Origin: Sporobolomyces roseus
Lineage: Eukaryota; Basidiomycota; Microbotryomycetes; Sporidiobolales; Sporidiobolaceae
Direction of reading: 5' to 3'
Assembly: GCA_016617785.1 (NCBI GenBank)
Contig: JADILM010000003.1
Coordinates: 992,001 to 1,056,000, forward strand
DNA length: 64,000 bases
Positions 39,005 to 50,700 of this stretch are shown one piece after another. The translations under genes were made by a program, and so were the position numbers. The notes beneath the pieces were generated by a model. That model was not told where the DNA came from. It made no database searches and saw only the letters and a list, made by a program, of their open reading frames with translations. How positions within the stretch are numbered: the stretch's first letter is position 1; every line of letters starts with the position of its first letter.

Positions 39005-39549
39005 TTAGTTAGGGTGTAAATCATCGGCAGTTGAAGTTGAAGGGGTTTGCTTGAATTGATCCCATTGTCCCGGTGCTGCAGGTGCTGCCAAATCCTCCCA
39101 GCTATTGAACGCGACCGAGTTAAGTCAGTTAGGTATCAAAAGAGAGAGAAGTAAGTATCGACTCACGCCTTCCATTCTACCATTTTACCTGCGAGTTGTA
39201 ATTCCCCCTGAGCTTGTTCAATCACCTCCTCGATCAAACCAGCTCCAATCCTCTGTTCGACCTGTTCGATCTCTGCTTCACTCGCTTGTCCTCCGAATGA
39301 AGTAACCGCTTCTAACCTCTCCTTGGTGATGGATTCGACTGATTGACGGTACACTGCACTCGCAGGCATTTGTTGGAGGAGGGTGAGAGTACCATTGTAG
39401 GTCTGAGTGAGGGTAGAGAGAGGTTCAGGGTGAACTGGGTAACCAGCGATTCCAGTCGTAACTTTGGTGCGGAGAGAGGTAGAGGGGGCTGAAGTGGAAG
39501 GGGCAGCAGTGTTGACAGCTTGTAACAGTCTTCGAGTGGCGCGGAACAT
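39005..39549 (-). CDS. mitochondrial complex I subunit, NDUFA5 (B13/29.9 kDa) family
   Basis: This is a complex I (NADH:ubiquinone oxidoreductase) accessory subunit of the NDUFA5 family, the 29.9 kDa subunit in Neurospora. The start MFRATRRLLQAVNTAAP is Arg-rich and looks like a mitochondrial targeting sequence. The core has TGIAGYPVHPEPLSTLTQTYN, the ETC-type helix TLLQQMPASAVYRQSVESITKE, RLEAVTSFG and ELQLAGKMVEWKA, then a short intron. The last exon gives WEDLAAPAAPGQWDQFKQT and ends LHPN at 39005. Length is about 157 residues. Confidence 0.82.
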
Positions 39550-39850
39550 GTTGATCGAGTAGAGTAGAGTCGAGTTGATCAAGGAATGAATGCAGCGAAT
39601 CGTTTCATCTCCAAAAATCAACATTTCGCACACAACGACAGAGACAACAGTGAGCGGTCTACTGATTCTTACTGCTGACTAATGAGCCAGCAATTTTCAT
39701 CAAGAGGAATATCGGAAAAAAGAGGTTCTTCGCAACTTGTGCGCAACTCTCTTCAACACTCTAGCTCGAGCTATCCCCACACAATCAGATACATGTCAAG
39801 CAAAATAGATACAACGATACATAAGCGAGAAGAGCATAAGATTCCACACC
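39550..39850. other. short spacer between NDUFA5 and RING-CH genes
   Basis: This holds the NDUFA5 leader and promoter and the 3' end of the RING-CH gene, both on the minus strand. No feature recognised. Confidence 0.45.
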
Positions 39851-41477
39851 TCAATTGACCTCGATAACCAAATCCTCAATCCTCGATAAAGCACGCCTGC
39901 AACTCCACCTCACCCCCCGATATACTTGTCTCATAGCCCTCGCAATACCGACAGCGATAACCTACCGTAATTCTCGGAAATCAGCTGTCCAAGTCAGACG
40001 AACGAGAAGCAAGAGTGCTCACTAAGACAATGATAATCTGCGAGAAAGAAGTCGAGTTGTCCCCTGCTCTCCGTCTACCACCAGCTGGACGAATCGCTCT
40101 GAACAAGGTCCTCCCGAGTGGTGAAACGAAAGTTGCCGCGATGTAGGTATAGAAGACACTCAGAAGACCAAGTAATGAAATTCCTTTCGTCATGTGCAAT
40201 ACTGCTCTTGCCCATAACCCCGGATCCGCCAAACCCGATTGAGTAGTTGGTATTGTTGCTGCAGCCTTTCCTGACTTCCCGAACCATCTATACATCGAAC
40301 CATCACCTTCGAGCGGATCTTGCAGGTGTGCTTGTTGCGCGATCTCGCGAGCGCTTGACCAACGACTGTCTTCGAGTTGATGAGTCACGAAGGCGAGAGA
40401 TTCTCGAACACCTTCGCCGAGGAGGACGTGATCGGCAACGAAGAAGTCTGAGTCGATTGGGGGGAAAAGAGAGATTAGTTCTAGTCAGAAGGAGCTTTGA
40501 GAGAGGTGAGGTGGGCTTACCGTCAAACACTGTACCGTGCAAAGAGTGCGCTCTTGATTCAACCATTGATAGAAGTGAGTTTGCGAGGAAGCCACTACCC
40601 CAAACGAGGATCAAGAAAGTGAAAGCGGTAAAGGTGAGAACCGAGACTACAGCGTCACGCGACCCGAAACGGTTCAGTCTTTGTACCCTGCCTGATCCCG
40701 TTGAAGAGGAACTCACATCGAGAGTTGATTACGTTCCCAACGAAGGTTCGTCGGAACTTGTATTCGAAAGCGCAAGTTTCGCAACGATAGAAACTTGATG
40801 AATTCGCCGAAGCTTTCCTCCATGCTGCCAGGCATTCCGTATGGACGAAGCGGGACTGCAACGAAGATCGACGTGGTCGTCAGCTATACGATAGAGAACA
40901 ACGAATAGGAGTGAAATAGGAAACGAACTGTTCCTCGACATCGACATGGACTGAACAATTTCCCCAGATCATCGTCCTCTCCATCGAAGCATATCCTACA
41001 AGTCCTATCGTTCGACATGTCTCTTTCTTCCGCCTTTCCATCCTCTCTTCCATCTCCTCCATCTTCCGCAATCGAAGGATCCGACCCTTCCTCCTTCCCC
41101 GAGTAGTCCCTCTGCGAGTTCGCTCGAGATGTCCCAGGTCTCAATAATTCGGCGACTATCTCGTCGTCCTCTCCATCCGTCGTCACGACACTCTGTCGTC
41201 GACCTTTCGGCTCATCGCCTCCCGAATTCTCACCCAACTCTGATTCCTCCTCTTCCAGCTCGGGGAACTCCCAGCCATCTTCATCCTGTTGTTGTTGTAC
41301 TTTGCGAGCTATGCCGAGTCGTGCTTCGTTCAGCTGAGTCTGCCACGTTGTTGAAATCGGTTCGGGAAGGGTTGATGATGATGACACTGAATCGGCAAAA
41401 GGAGTATCGATTCTTGAAGATAGTGTTGATTCTGATTCGGGGATTGAAGCTGTCTCTGGTGGTGGGTCGCTCGACAT
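39851..41477 (-). CDS. RING-CH (MARCH-type) membrane E3 ubiquitin ligase
   Basis: This is a predicted membrane-bound RING-CH ubiquitin ligase. It starts MSSDPPPETASIPES at 41477, with about 170 acidic, Ser-rich residues. The RING-CH finger runs TCRICFDGEDDD...SPCRCRGT, then FVHTECLAAWRK and YRCETCAFEYKF (C4-H-C3 spacing), split by one intron. The rest is membrane protein: a hydrophobic helix around TFTAFTFLILVWGSGFLANS, a large loop, a second hydrophobic region GISLLGLLSVFYTYIAATF, and a third, IIIVLVIAVGIARAM, ending RIEDLVIEVN. Several introns lie in the membrane-coding part. MARCH/RING-CH ligases usually tag membrane proteins for ERAD or endocytosis; the substrate cannot be inferred. Confidence 0.87.
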
Positions 41478-41743
41478 GGCGAGAAGCGACGAGAAGGAAG
41501 TCGGGTCGTGTGGAGGAACAAGGGAGAAATTTCGCAAGTTCGAGGATGAATCGATTCCAACTCGATATACAAAGATCACGTCCGCACGGCACAGCACAGC
41601 ACAAAAAAGAAAAGATTAGGTACACAAAGAAATCATGAGCGGAACTATACATTTTTCACTTCAACCATATCGTCGTGCGTTACTATTGCGAATGGATATG
41701 TCATCAGCATGGTGAGTAGACAGAGAAGGAGAGTAGTAGAGAC

Positions 41744-44700
41744 TTACTGTGCTTGAACGATACGCTCGATATGTTGGAAGAACCAGAGACGAGCAGTTTG
41801 ATCCGCGATTGCGAGGAAAGGTCCATCTCCACCACTTCGACCACCGTCTCGTTCTTTCAAGCTCAAAGCTGTTTCGCCGTGCTAGAGTCAGCGAGACGTA
41901 CCTCGACGAAGAACATCAGGGAGAGACTTACAGATACCAGATGGTTCGAGAGATACACTGCTGAGATCGACAAATGGCACATCCCACTGAAGTTTCAATT
42001 TCGTAATCCTGACCAAGAGCATCCGAGTGGTCGTCAAAAGACAGACGACAGTCTCTTCTGATCGTCGACTGTTTGCGTTCGAAGGAGGAGAGATGTCTAG
42101 GTGAGCGACGTAGATCTCGTTGAAGAATTTGCCGTTCTCTGTGTTCTTGAGCCAGTTTTGACCTAACGATTCTCGCTCCGAGTAAGGCTATAGAGTTGTG
42201 AGGTAACTGATCAGCAGTGTGGACGCGAGGAGACTTAGTAAGGAGAAAGCAGCTTACTCGTAAAACGCCATCGCTCGCTGTGAATCGAGGTAGTCGAACT
42301 CGGTCGATACCGGTTTGATCGAATACAGTCGTCGTGTTTCGGATACCTTCGGTAACGTTGTTCGCGAAATCGAAGATACCGACGACAGGTTTCGTTACGA
42401 CACTATTGATGCAGAACATCGGTAAGTCGATTGCTCTCGAAAGAAGAGCTGGGAGAAGACTTACCCAACGAGACCCTTTCCGACACCCGTCAAGAACCCA
42501 GCAGCTCCTCCAGATTCAGCTCCTTCGAGAGGTTTCGTCTGTTGGCTCGGTATCGAAGCATCAGTTCCGACGTCTCACAGCTATAGAGGAGCAGTAGAGC
42601 TTACAGCGAGTCCTTCGAATCCACTTGCGACACTCGTGACTAGAGAAGCAGCTCCCGCAGTAACTCCGTAAAGCGCGTGTTTCGGTTTGTTACGATATTG
42701 ACGCATTCGACGTTGGTTCTGATATTGTTGATCGAGAGTAGCAGCCGAGAGACCTAGATCGTCGAAGCGAGAGAATCAGTAATGAGCGGTCGCTGAAGAA
42801 AGAAGAGAGCAGCATACCCTTTCCTATACTTCCGGAAACCTTTGCGAGCGAATCACTCAAACCGAACACAGTCTTCTTTGCGAGACTGCCAGCTCCTCTT
42901 GCGATTCCGATACCGACTCCCTCGTTTCCGTTGAGCATGATACTGTCGTAAGGTTGGATGAAGAAATCGGCAACTCCACTCGAAACGTTCGTGAAAAGAC
43001 CGACAGGGTTACTGCAAACGACTCGATTTAGTTCAGAGTAGCGGTTGATCAGTCGAACGAAGCTTACCCGATGACATCGGCACTTCCGAGAACACGGTAG
43101 AGTTGACCGGTGAAAGCAGTACTGTAATGCTTTGTCAAACGAGACTGAAGAACGGGTAGCGAGAGACGAGCGTTCTCAATGACGAGAGCGTTGAAGCGAA
43201 CTGGAGCATCGTTGACGTTTCCGATTGCCATAGCGAGAATGTTGACGAGGAAGAAGAGAGGATTTCGAGAATTGACCCTATCCAAGTCAAAACTTGGTCA
43301 GCTCTCGCCGTACTCTCGCATGTCAGACAAAGATGCTCACTTCTGATCTGCGTTGACCCTGTCGGTTCGCATGAATGAGAGATCGAGCTGCATCGGCTGC
43401 AAGTGAAGGACTTCGAAGTAGAGATCACCTCCTTTCGAAGTCGCTGTCGGTTCAGGAATTCCCTTCGGATCTTCGGTCAGGACGCTGTGGGGTGACACGC
43501 AGTCAGTACTAATGGCAAAAGATTTGGCATAGATGCTAGAGGAAACGCACTTGGGTACGTCTGTTCCGGAAGCTCCCGAGAACTTGGCAAAGTCGAGGAA
43601 AGCAAACAAGAAGTCCTCGTCGACTTCGATGGTCATCTCTTGGAGTAAGATTGAGGCATACTTGAAGTAGGTGACTCCGTGAGCTGTGACATAAAGATTG
43701 CGATCGTCAGTGAACAGCTCAAACAATCGGAGAAATACATAGCTTACCTCGATCCTTCAGAATGATAGCAGAAGCCTGGAGCGAGGGATGCACTTCGAGC
43801 TCCTTTCCGTCTTTCGGGATGACCGAGGGATACAAGAGGATAGGGAAGATTCCGCCGAATAATTGATTATCGATCTGTATCCACTTGATTCCGAGTTCGT
43901 AGGCAACATTTGTGGTCGAATCCGAATATTTCGCGGAAAGACCTCGGAAGGAGGCGTACACTAGCTCTTGCATACTCTTGTTGACGACCGACATTCCGAT
44001 ACCTTCGAGGTTGAGACTGAAGGAGAAAGTTGTAACATTGTCGACGTCGACTTCCTCGAACACGACATCGCGGTTACTCATGACTGATCCTGGTCGCGAT
44101 GCTGCATCCGTGTTGCGTCGCTGGAGCTTGAATACACTTGCTTCTTCGGCGTAGTTGCTGAAAGCGATAACTTGAGCTGTACTTTCGGCGCGAACATCGA
44201 TAGAGAGGGTGCGAGTATGACCTTGGAACTGTAGGAATGCGTGTAGAACAGTAAGCGATTAGAAGACGGAATCTGCGAGCGAGAACGACCGTACAGAGAA
44301 GCGGAAAGGAACGAGAGCTCCGATTTCGAGAGGGTTGACGATTCGATCTCCAGTTCCAACCAAGATTCGTAATGAGCGATTCTCTGCTGGCGCATCCCAG
44401 GCGTAAGGAAGTTCTTGGTGAGAGGCGAGCTTGTACTTCTTGGCAGGAGGTCGTCGTTGGTTGGGCATTTGATTCTCGGGTTCCTGCAGATTCGTCGAGA
44501 TGAGTCAGCGTAACCGAGAAAGGGGGAAGATGGCTCAAAGGTGAATACTTACAGCTTGATAGAACTCGATAGGATAGTCACTATCGTTGCGAAGAAGGAA
44601 TGGCCACGATCCAGTTTCGGGATCGATGCGAATGAAGATACAAGGTCCTTCTAGAACCGCATCGACTCGAGCGAGACGTTCTCCTCCATTCCCGTCGGGA

Positions 44701-47700
44701 ACACGAACGTAGTTCTGACCTATATCTTGTAGCTTGAACGGCGCCGACCTGTCACGCAAAGTCAATCGTGAGTTCGAGCGAAGTCAAGTTCGAAAGCGCA
44801 CAGATAAACTCACCAGTTCTGAACACCTGAGAAGGACAAAACGAGCTGGGGCGCTTGCTCAGCTCGAATGAAGCCAACGTCGTGTCGCTCTCCGGAAGGA
44901 ACGACAACATCTTTCGTCGAGCCCAATTCGCGAATTCGAAGGTTTTCACCAAAGTTGTTCTTGACGATGAATCGAGGGCACAAGGTGATGACTTTCGTGA
45001 GTTTGTACTAATGAGGGAAGCATGTTAGGTTACGCTGAGTAGGGGCAGAGCTCGAGAGGAGAGAGCTCACGTCGCCGAGTCCTTCTGTAACTTTCAATCC
45101 CAATCGAATTTCCTCTTTCCCGTTCGCCGAGGGAAGCACGACCTCAGACTCGTGTCCAACAGTTTCGAAACTCAAAGGCTTTAACGAGACGAGAACAACG
45201 TGAGTATCGCGAATGAGCTTAAAAGATGAGTAGAATGGATAAGCTCACCTTTGACCAGCTTGACTCGCCGACTCGAAGAAGAACTCGATTCTTGCGATCG
45301 TCGCTCGGGAAGGAGAACATGAAGAGATCGTTCTCGGGTCGAACTGATTTCGAAGAGGTCATCTCCTGTCCAGCAACATGTCTCGCTTGACCGAAGAAAG
45401 GTTTCGTCTTGAGTCCAAAGTCGAGACCAGTCTTATTAATCAGGATGTAAGGCGAGTAGACCTGAACACGGAATGCGCCTCCAGCATCTGGATGTTTCTG
45501 ATAGTGCATTCGCAAGTTGAGCTTGAGGTCGTGCTTGTCGGCAAGAACCAATTCATTCTCGACCGGTAGATCCTCAGGATTGTCACTGTTGATGATCGAG
45601 AAACCACTTCGTTCGAGCACTAGAGGGAACGACACATCTCGTCAGCTCAATCGCACGATCAATTCGCGAAGAGAAGTGTAGCTCACCTGTATCTTGAACT
45701 TCGACACACATGAGGAGAAGATGCGAGAGCTCCGCGACATGTACAGGACTCGTCCCTCCTGCACGAAGGAATGCTTTCCAATTGTGCTTGACTTCTCGGT
45801 CGAAGCATCGATATTCGATGTCGTGCGGTAACAGATTCTGAACTTCGAGAGGAGCGTGAAGTCGAAGCGAGATACGAGGATAAGTTCTGCGAGTAGGCAA
45901 GATGATTTAGCACGTTATCGACAAAGAGTACAGAAGTTTGAGAGCGAACCTTAGTAGAGGATCTCCCTTGTCGTGAACAGCGTAGGCTTGGAAGCGGAAA
46001 GATTCTCCTTGAGGATTCTTGCAAAGGATCGCTCGGGAAGGACGCTTGACGAGATCTTGCCAGTGAAGGTTCTCAGTCGGCCAGGCATAACCGAAACCGC
46101 CTACGATTTACAAAGAAGAGGTGAGCACGAGGCTGCGGCGAAGAAGCGAAAAGGGCTTACCATCGGGTCTAATCTTGATTCGATCGTTGTAAGCTGACAG
46201 AATAGGGACCGCGCAATCCTCTCCGGGAGCTGAGCAATGCGGAAGAGGGTCAACAACAGAGATAGAAAACGAGAAATGATTTCGAGACAGCTTACGAATG
46301 GTATAGACTCTCGAAGACTTCTTGCCGTTTCCATCGATGATGACCATTTCTGCATTGACGAGCGAGCGATTCTCGACGAGGAAGGTCGACCGGAAAGTAA
46401 CGACTTTCACATTGTCGACGAGCTTGACCTCGCAAAGGAGCCGATGATAGACGGAGCTGACTTTCGGTCGGAGAATGTGAACGTGCTCTCCTTCTCGGTC
46501 GACGTGAATCTCCTTGAGCTTCTCCCAAGCCGAGTCTTCGATCGAAAGGTCGAGAGAATTGTGACTCGTGGCATTGACGTTCTGCAAATCTCGAATGCGC
46601 CTATTAGCACTCAAGCTCTGTCAGTGAAGAGGAAGCAGAAAGTGACTTACCTCTCGCATCGTTCTCCAATCGTCGAAACGCCAAGGAAGATCCTTTCCAT
46701 CAGCAACAACGACTGATCTCGCTGATTCCTCCTTGGCCTGAGCATTGTCTTTACCGTAAGAGCGAGACTTTGGAGGAGTTTTGGCGAAACCGATAGCGTA
46801 TCCTGTTCGATTCTTGAGGAGGAAAGGAGCATTCGAGCCTCGAGGCTTTCTGAAAAGTTGACCGCCCTCTCGATCTAAGAGAGTCGACGTGGTGAGAGCG
46901 ATCTCGATGAAAGAAGCAGTCAAATTGAGTTCGAGTCGCTTCTTCGAGGAGATACCGATACTGAGTTGGCCAGTCGAAACGGATCTCGAGACCTGCCAAA
47001 AGAGAACGAGCGTGATCAGCTTACCGCCAACCCTCGACGATGCGACATGGAAGGAGGACGTACGTTGACAACGAACTCCCATGGATCGACGAGAGGCTCC
47101 CAATGAGAGACCTTGAGATTGAAGTAGTTGATGAGCGGTTTGATCATAACGCTGGCGTCGAGCTAATAGAGATCAAGAAACATTTAGCTCGTTCTCCCAG
47201 GTTCGAGGAAATGTGCAACGTACATCGGTTGACCAGTCCTTGGCTTTCGCGACGAATTTGCCGGCTTTGACGTCGAGTAGAGGCAAATCGTGCATATCTC
47301 CGATAAGGATGAGCTGGAATCCATCGACAGTTGCGCGAAGCTGAATAGACGCAATGTAGTGAGATCAGTCTGAACTTGTCAAGATGAACGAGACGAGAAT
47401 CGGAACGAACCGTTTCCTTGGTGACGATGACTTGTGCTCTGAGGGAAGCGTCGGTAATTCGATTCGAGCTCTGAGTTTTCGTACCTCTAGTGACCTCACT
47501 CTTACTTCGACCACGAGTCTTGGGACCGGAAGTGACGGTTTCGAGAGCTTTCTGATTGGAGACGTCGGCAGGAGGAGAAGCGTTTGAACGGTTCGAAAGT
47601 TCGATAGCGCGGTTGATGATCGAGTTGATGAGTAAGATGTCACGGAACGACACACGAAGGATGACAGGTTCGATAGCAGCTTCGATGCTCGTGACTTGAC

Positions 47701-50700
47701 GTCCAGCGTCAGCTCGACTATCCATCGAAACGGTGAGATCGAGATCGTCCAGCACTCGAATCGTATCTTTCGGTTTGTCCATCTAACGTGCCGATGTAGT
47801 GTGAGTCATTGATGGACGTGAAAGAGGAGAGACGAAGGAGAGATACGCACCCTTCGGAGGAACATTCCCATCTTTTTGACGCTGAGAGCAGTGGTTCCTT
47901 GTTGAGACATCTCGATTTGATTGATCGAGAGTACAACAGCTTCCGAGTCCGCTTTGTCAGGGCTAGCGAGGAGAATGATCGTAGGTGAAGTAATGTTGAG
48001 TCGAAGGGCGAAGGTAGATTCGACAGGTGGATTTGGATCGATGACTTGTTCATCAGCCTCCTTCAAACTCTCGTCGACCTCATCCTCGTTCTCGGTTGCG
48101 GGAGGGAAAGCGCTCGTGAAGAAGTCGAGTAAGGCGAAGACAGGGTCGAGGGAGAAGATGATCTTGGGGGAATCGATAGCGACGTTTGCCATCGAACTCT
48201 TGTCGGTTCCTCCAGTCTGAGAATACTGAATCATGAATTGGTTGTCGACTCGTTTCGAAGCTGGAATGATTTCGCGGAATTGAGTAAGGCGTGAAGGGCG
48301 AGTATCGTGAACAGTGAGAGAGCGAATGGCGATTTCGGCTTCCATCGAGTTGTCCGAGAGCAACTTGTACTTGACTGCTGTTCCGTTCAAAGAGAATCGA
48401 GCGAGACTGGCCTCTTCAAGCGTCTCTTGACTGATCGCGTCGAGAGTGAAGAGTTCGAGGTAGATCGTGCCGGATTCGAAAGAGAGTTCGACTGTCGATT
48501 TGAGCTTGACGGGGTGACCTTCAGCGTCCTTGCCCTCGGTCGGTAGCTCGGGAAGTAGATCAACCGTCGTCTCGGTCTTGGTGACGAGAGTCTTGTCGGT
48601 TTCTTCAGAAGTCTCCACCAAGTTCGAAGGGTTCGAACCGTTCGCGACGTCTTCGACCTCCTCCTCGGCGAATGCAAACGCTTGAGGAATCGTTCGTGAC
48701 AATCGAATTAACATTCCGTATTGTGCTTGAGTAAGATTCATCTTGACATCCGACATTTTGGCGTGGATCTATCGAACGATTTGACGAGTCAGTGAAACGT
48801 AATCATTGGAGCAGGTCAATAGCAACTTACGAGAGTTCCTGGTCGATCGAGCTCCTTGCGATGATCGATGTTTTGATGTAACTTGACGTTGACATCGATT
48901 CGAGCATCTTGAAGCATCTCGAGCGTGTGCGGTTCTCCATCGTGTCGGAAGGTCGATTCGAGACCGACTTGGTGCAATCCGAAGTTGATCTTCGTAACGA
49001 CCTGTTCCTCCGATACTTCGAACTCGTTTGATAGGCTGATCTCTCCGAGGCGAGCGGTGACGACATCGTGAGAAGATCCTTCTTCGTTAGGGAAGACGAC
49101 AATCGGAGTTCTGACGAGAATGTCATAGTGCATCTTGGGAATCATCGTTTGCATCTCGTTCGCCCGTTGAGCAGCTGCTTGAGTAGCTGCATCGTAAACT
49201 GCCTTCATACGTCCGAATTTGGTGAAGAAGACGAGGATGCGATGTACGGGTTCGGTTCGGAAAGTGAATCGAAGGGAACCAGTTCGGAGGTAGACGCTCG
49301 ATTCGTAACCAGGATACGTTCCCTTGTCGAGAGGATCGTAGGTCTCGTAGCGGAAATCTGCCAATTCGTCTCCTTGAATCGTGAGCATCTCTTGCGGAGT
49401 CGTCGTGCTGAAGTTGTCCTCGAGGGTGAGGTTGCCAAGGCGAGCGCTGACGCGAATAGTAGGAGAGCGGAGGAAGACTGAAACGTCGGCGGCAGAGAGT
49501 GACAAAGTTGCGAGGCGAAGTCCATCTTCGTTCAAGATCAAGTTGATACTCGTGAGCTTGACTTTGACTCGAAGCTTGTCTGTGCTGATCTCCTCCATTG
49601 CGAAGTCGTCGTCTCCTCCGATGCTGGCAGCAGGTGTAGGAGGTGAAGAACCATCATCGGGATCGGTGAAAGTGGTCATAACCCAATCGAACAATACGAG
49701 AATGCTGCTTCGGGTGACGACAACGTTGAGCGTTGACATCTCGACATCGACACTCTGCGAGCAAGCATTCTGATCAGCACACCATCTGTTAGCTTTTGAG
49801 TCAAGAAAAGACTCACCTTGTCAAACCCTTCATGAACGGTCTGGAATTCAGGCGAATCTTTGTCGACTCCCTGATAGCGAACTCTAACAAGGTCTTGAAC
49901 GTGACCTCCATCAAGCTTCTCACTCGTGACGAGATGGCGGAAGTCTGATTCTTGCTCTCCGATCTTGTCTTCGATATAGAGGGAGCGGAGAAGGACGTCA
50001 ACACTCATGTCGTAAGGTCGTAAACCGAATTCGAGTTTGAAGCCTTCGAGGACCGTGTTGGCGAGAAGACGATCAGGTTTCGCGGGATCGATATTGGAGC
50101 GGAAGATTGAGGCTTGAACACGGTCGACTGAGAAGGTGAATTCGAAAGTCTTTTGGTGAATGTTTTGTTTCTATCGAGACGAGGGCTCTTCGTCGGCGCA
50201 TGATCGATCAAGAGAAAGCAGAGCGGAAGATTGGACTCACTCCATCTGCGATATCAGGTGTGTCGAAGAACTCGTCTTTCCCGTCCTCGTCTTTCTCTCC
50301 CTCAGCTTCCTCATCGTCGGATCCTTCTGATGCAGTATCCTCGTCGACCCGCAACTCGTCGTCGTCATCGTGTTGAGGGACTTTCGATTTGGATTGAGCG
50401 AACGAAGTGTGTCGAGCAGCAGGTTGAAGAGCAGGTCTCGTCGTCACAGTCTTCTCGGCGTCGGAATTGAAGTGAGGAATCGCGATATCGATCATTCGCA
50501 TCATACTCTTGTACTTTCGATCGGAGATCTGTCGACTCGGGAAAGCATTAGAGCGAGACAGAAGGAGAGTCATACAAGGAGAGTACGCACGTTAAGTTGA
50601 AGAGATGGCAAGGAACCAGACACTTTGAAGCGAGTGAGATTCGGAGCATCGTTGATGATGCAGTTTTGAGCGAGGAATTTGAGCGACGTTCGTTCCAAGA

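Noticed and set aside
41640..41743. Extra terminal exon of VPS13 after the gtaagt at the end of the last called exon.
   Set aside because: An in-frame TAA comes immediately after VQAQ. The alternative exon would add only about seven residues, so the simple stop is preferred.
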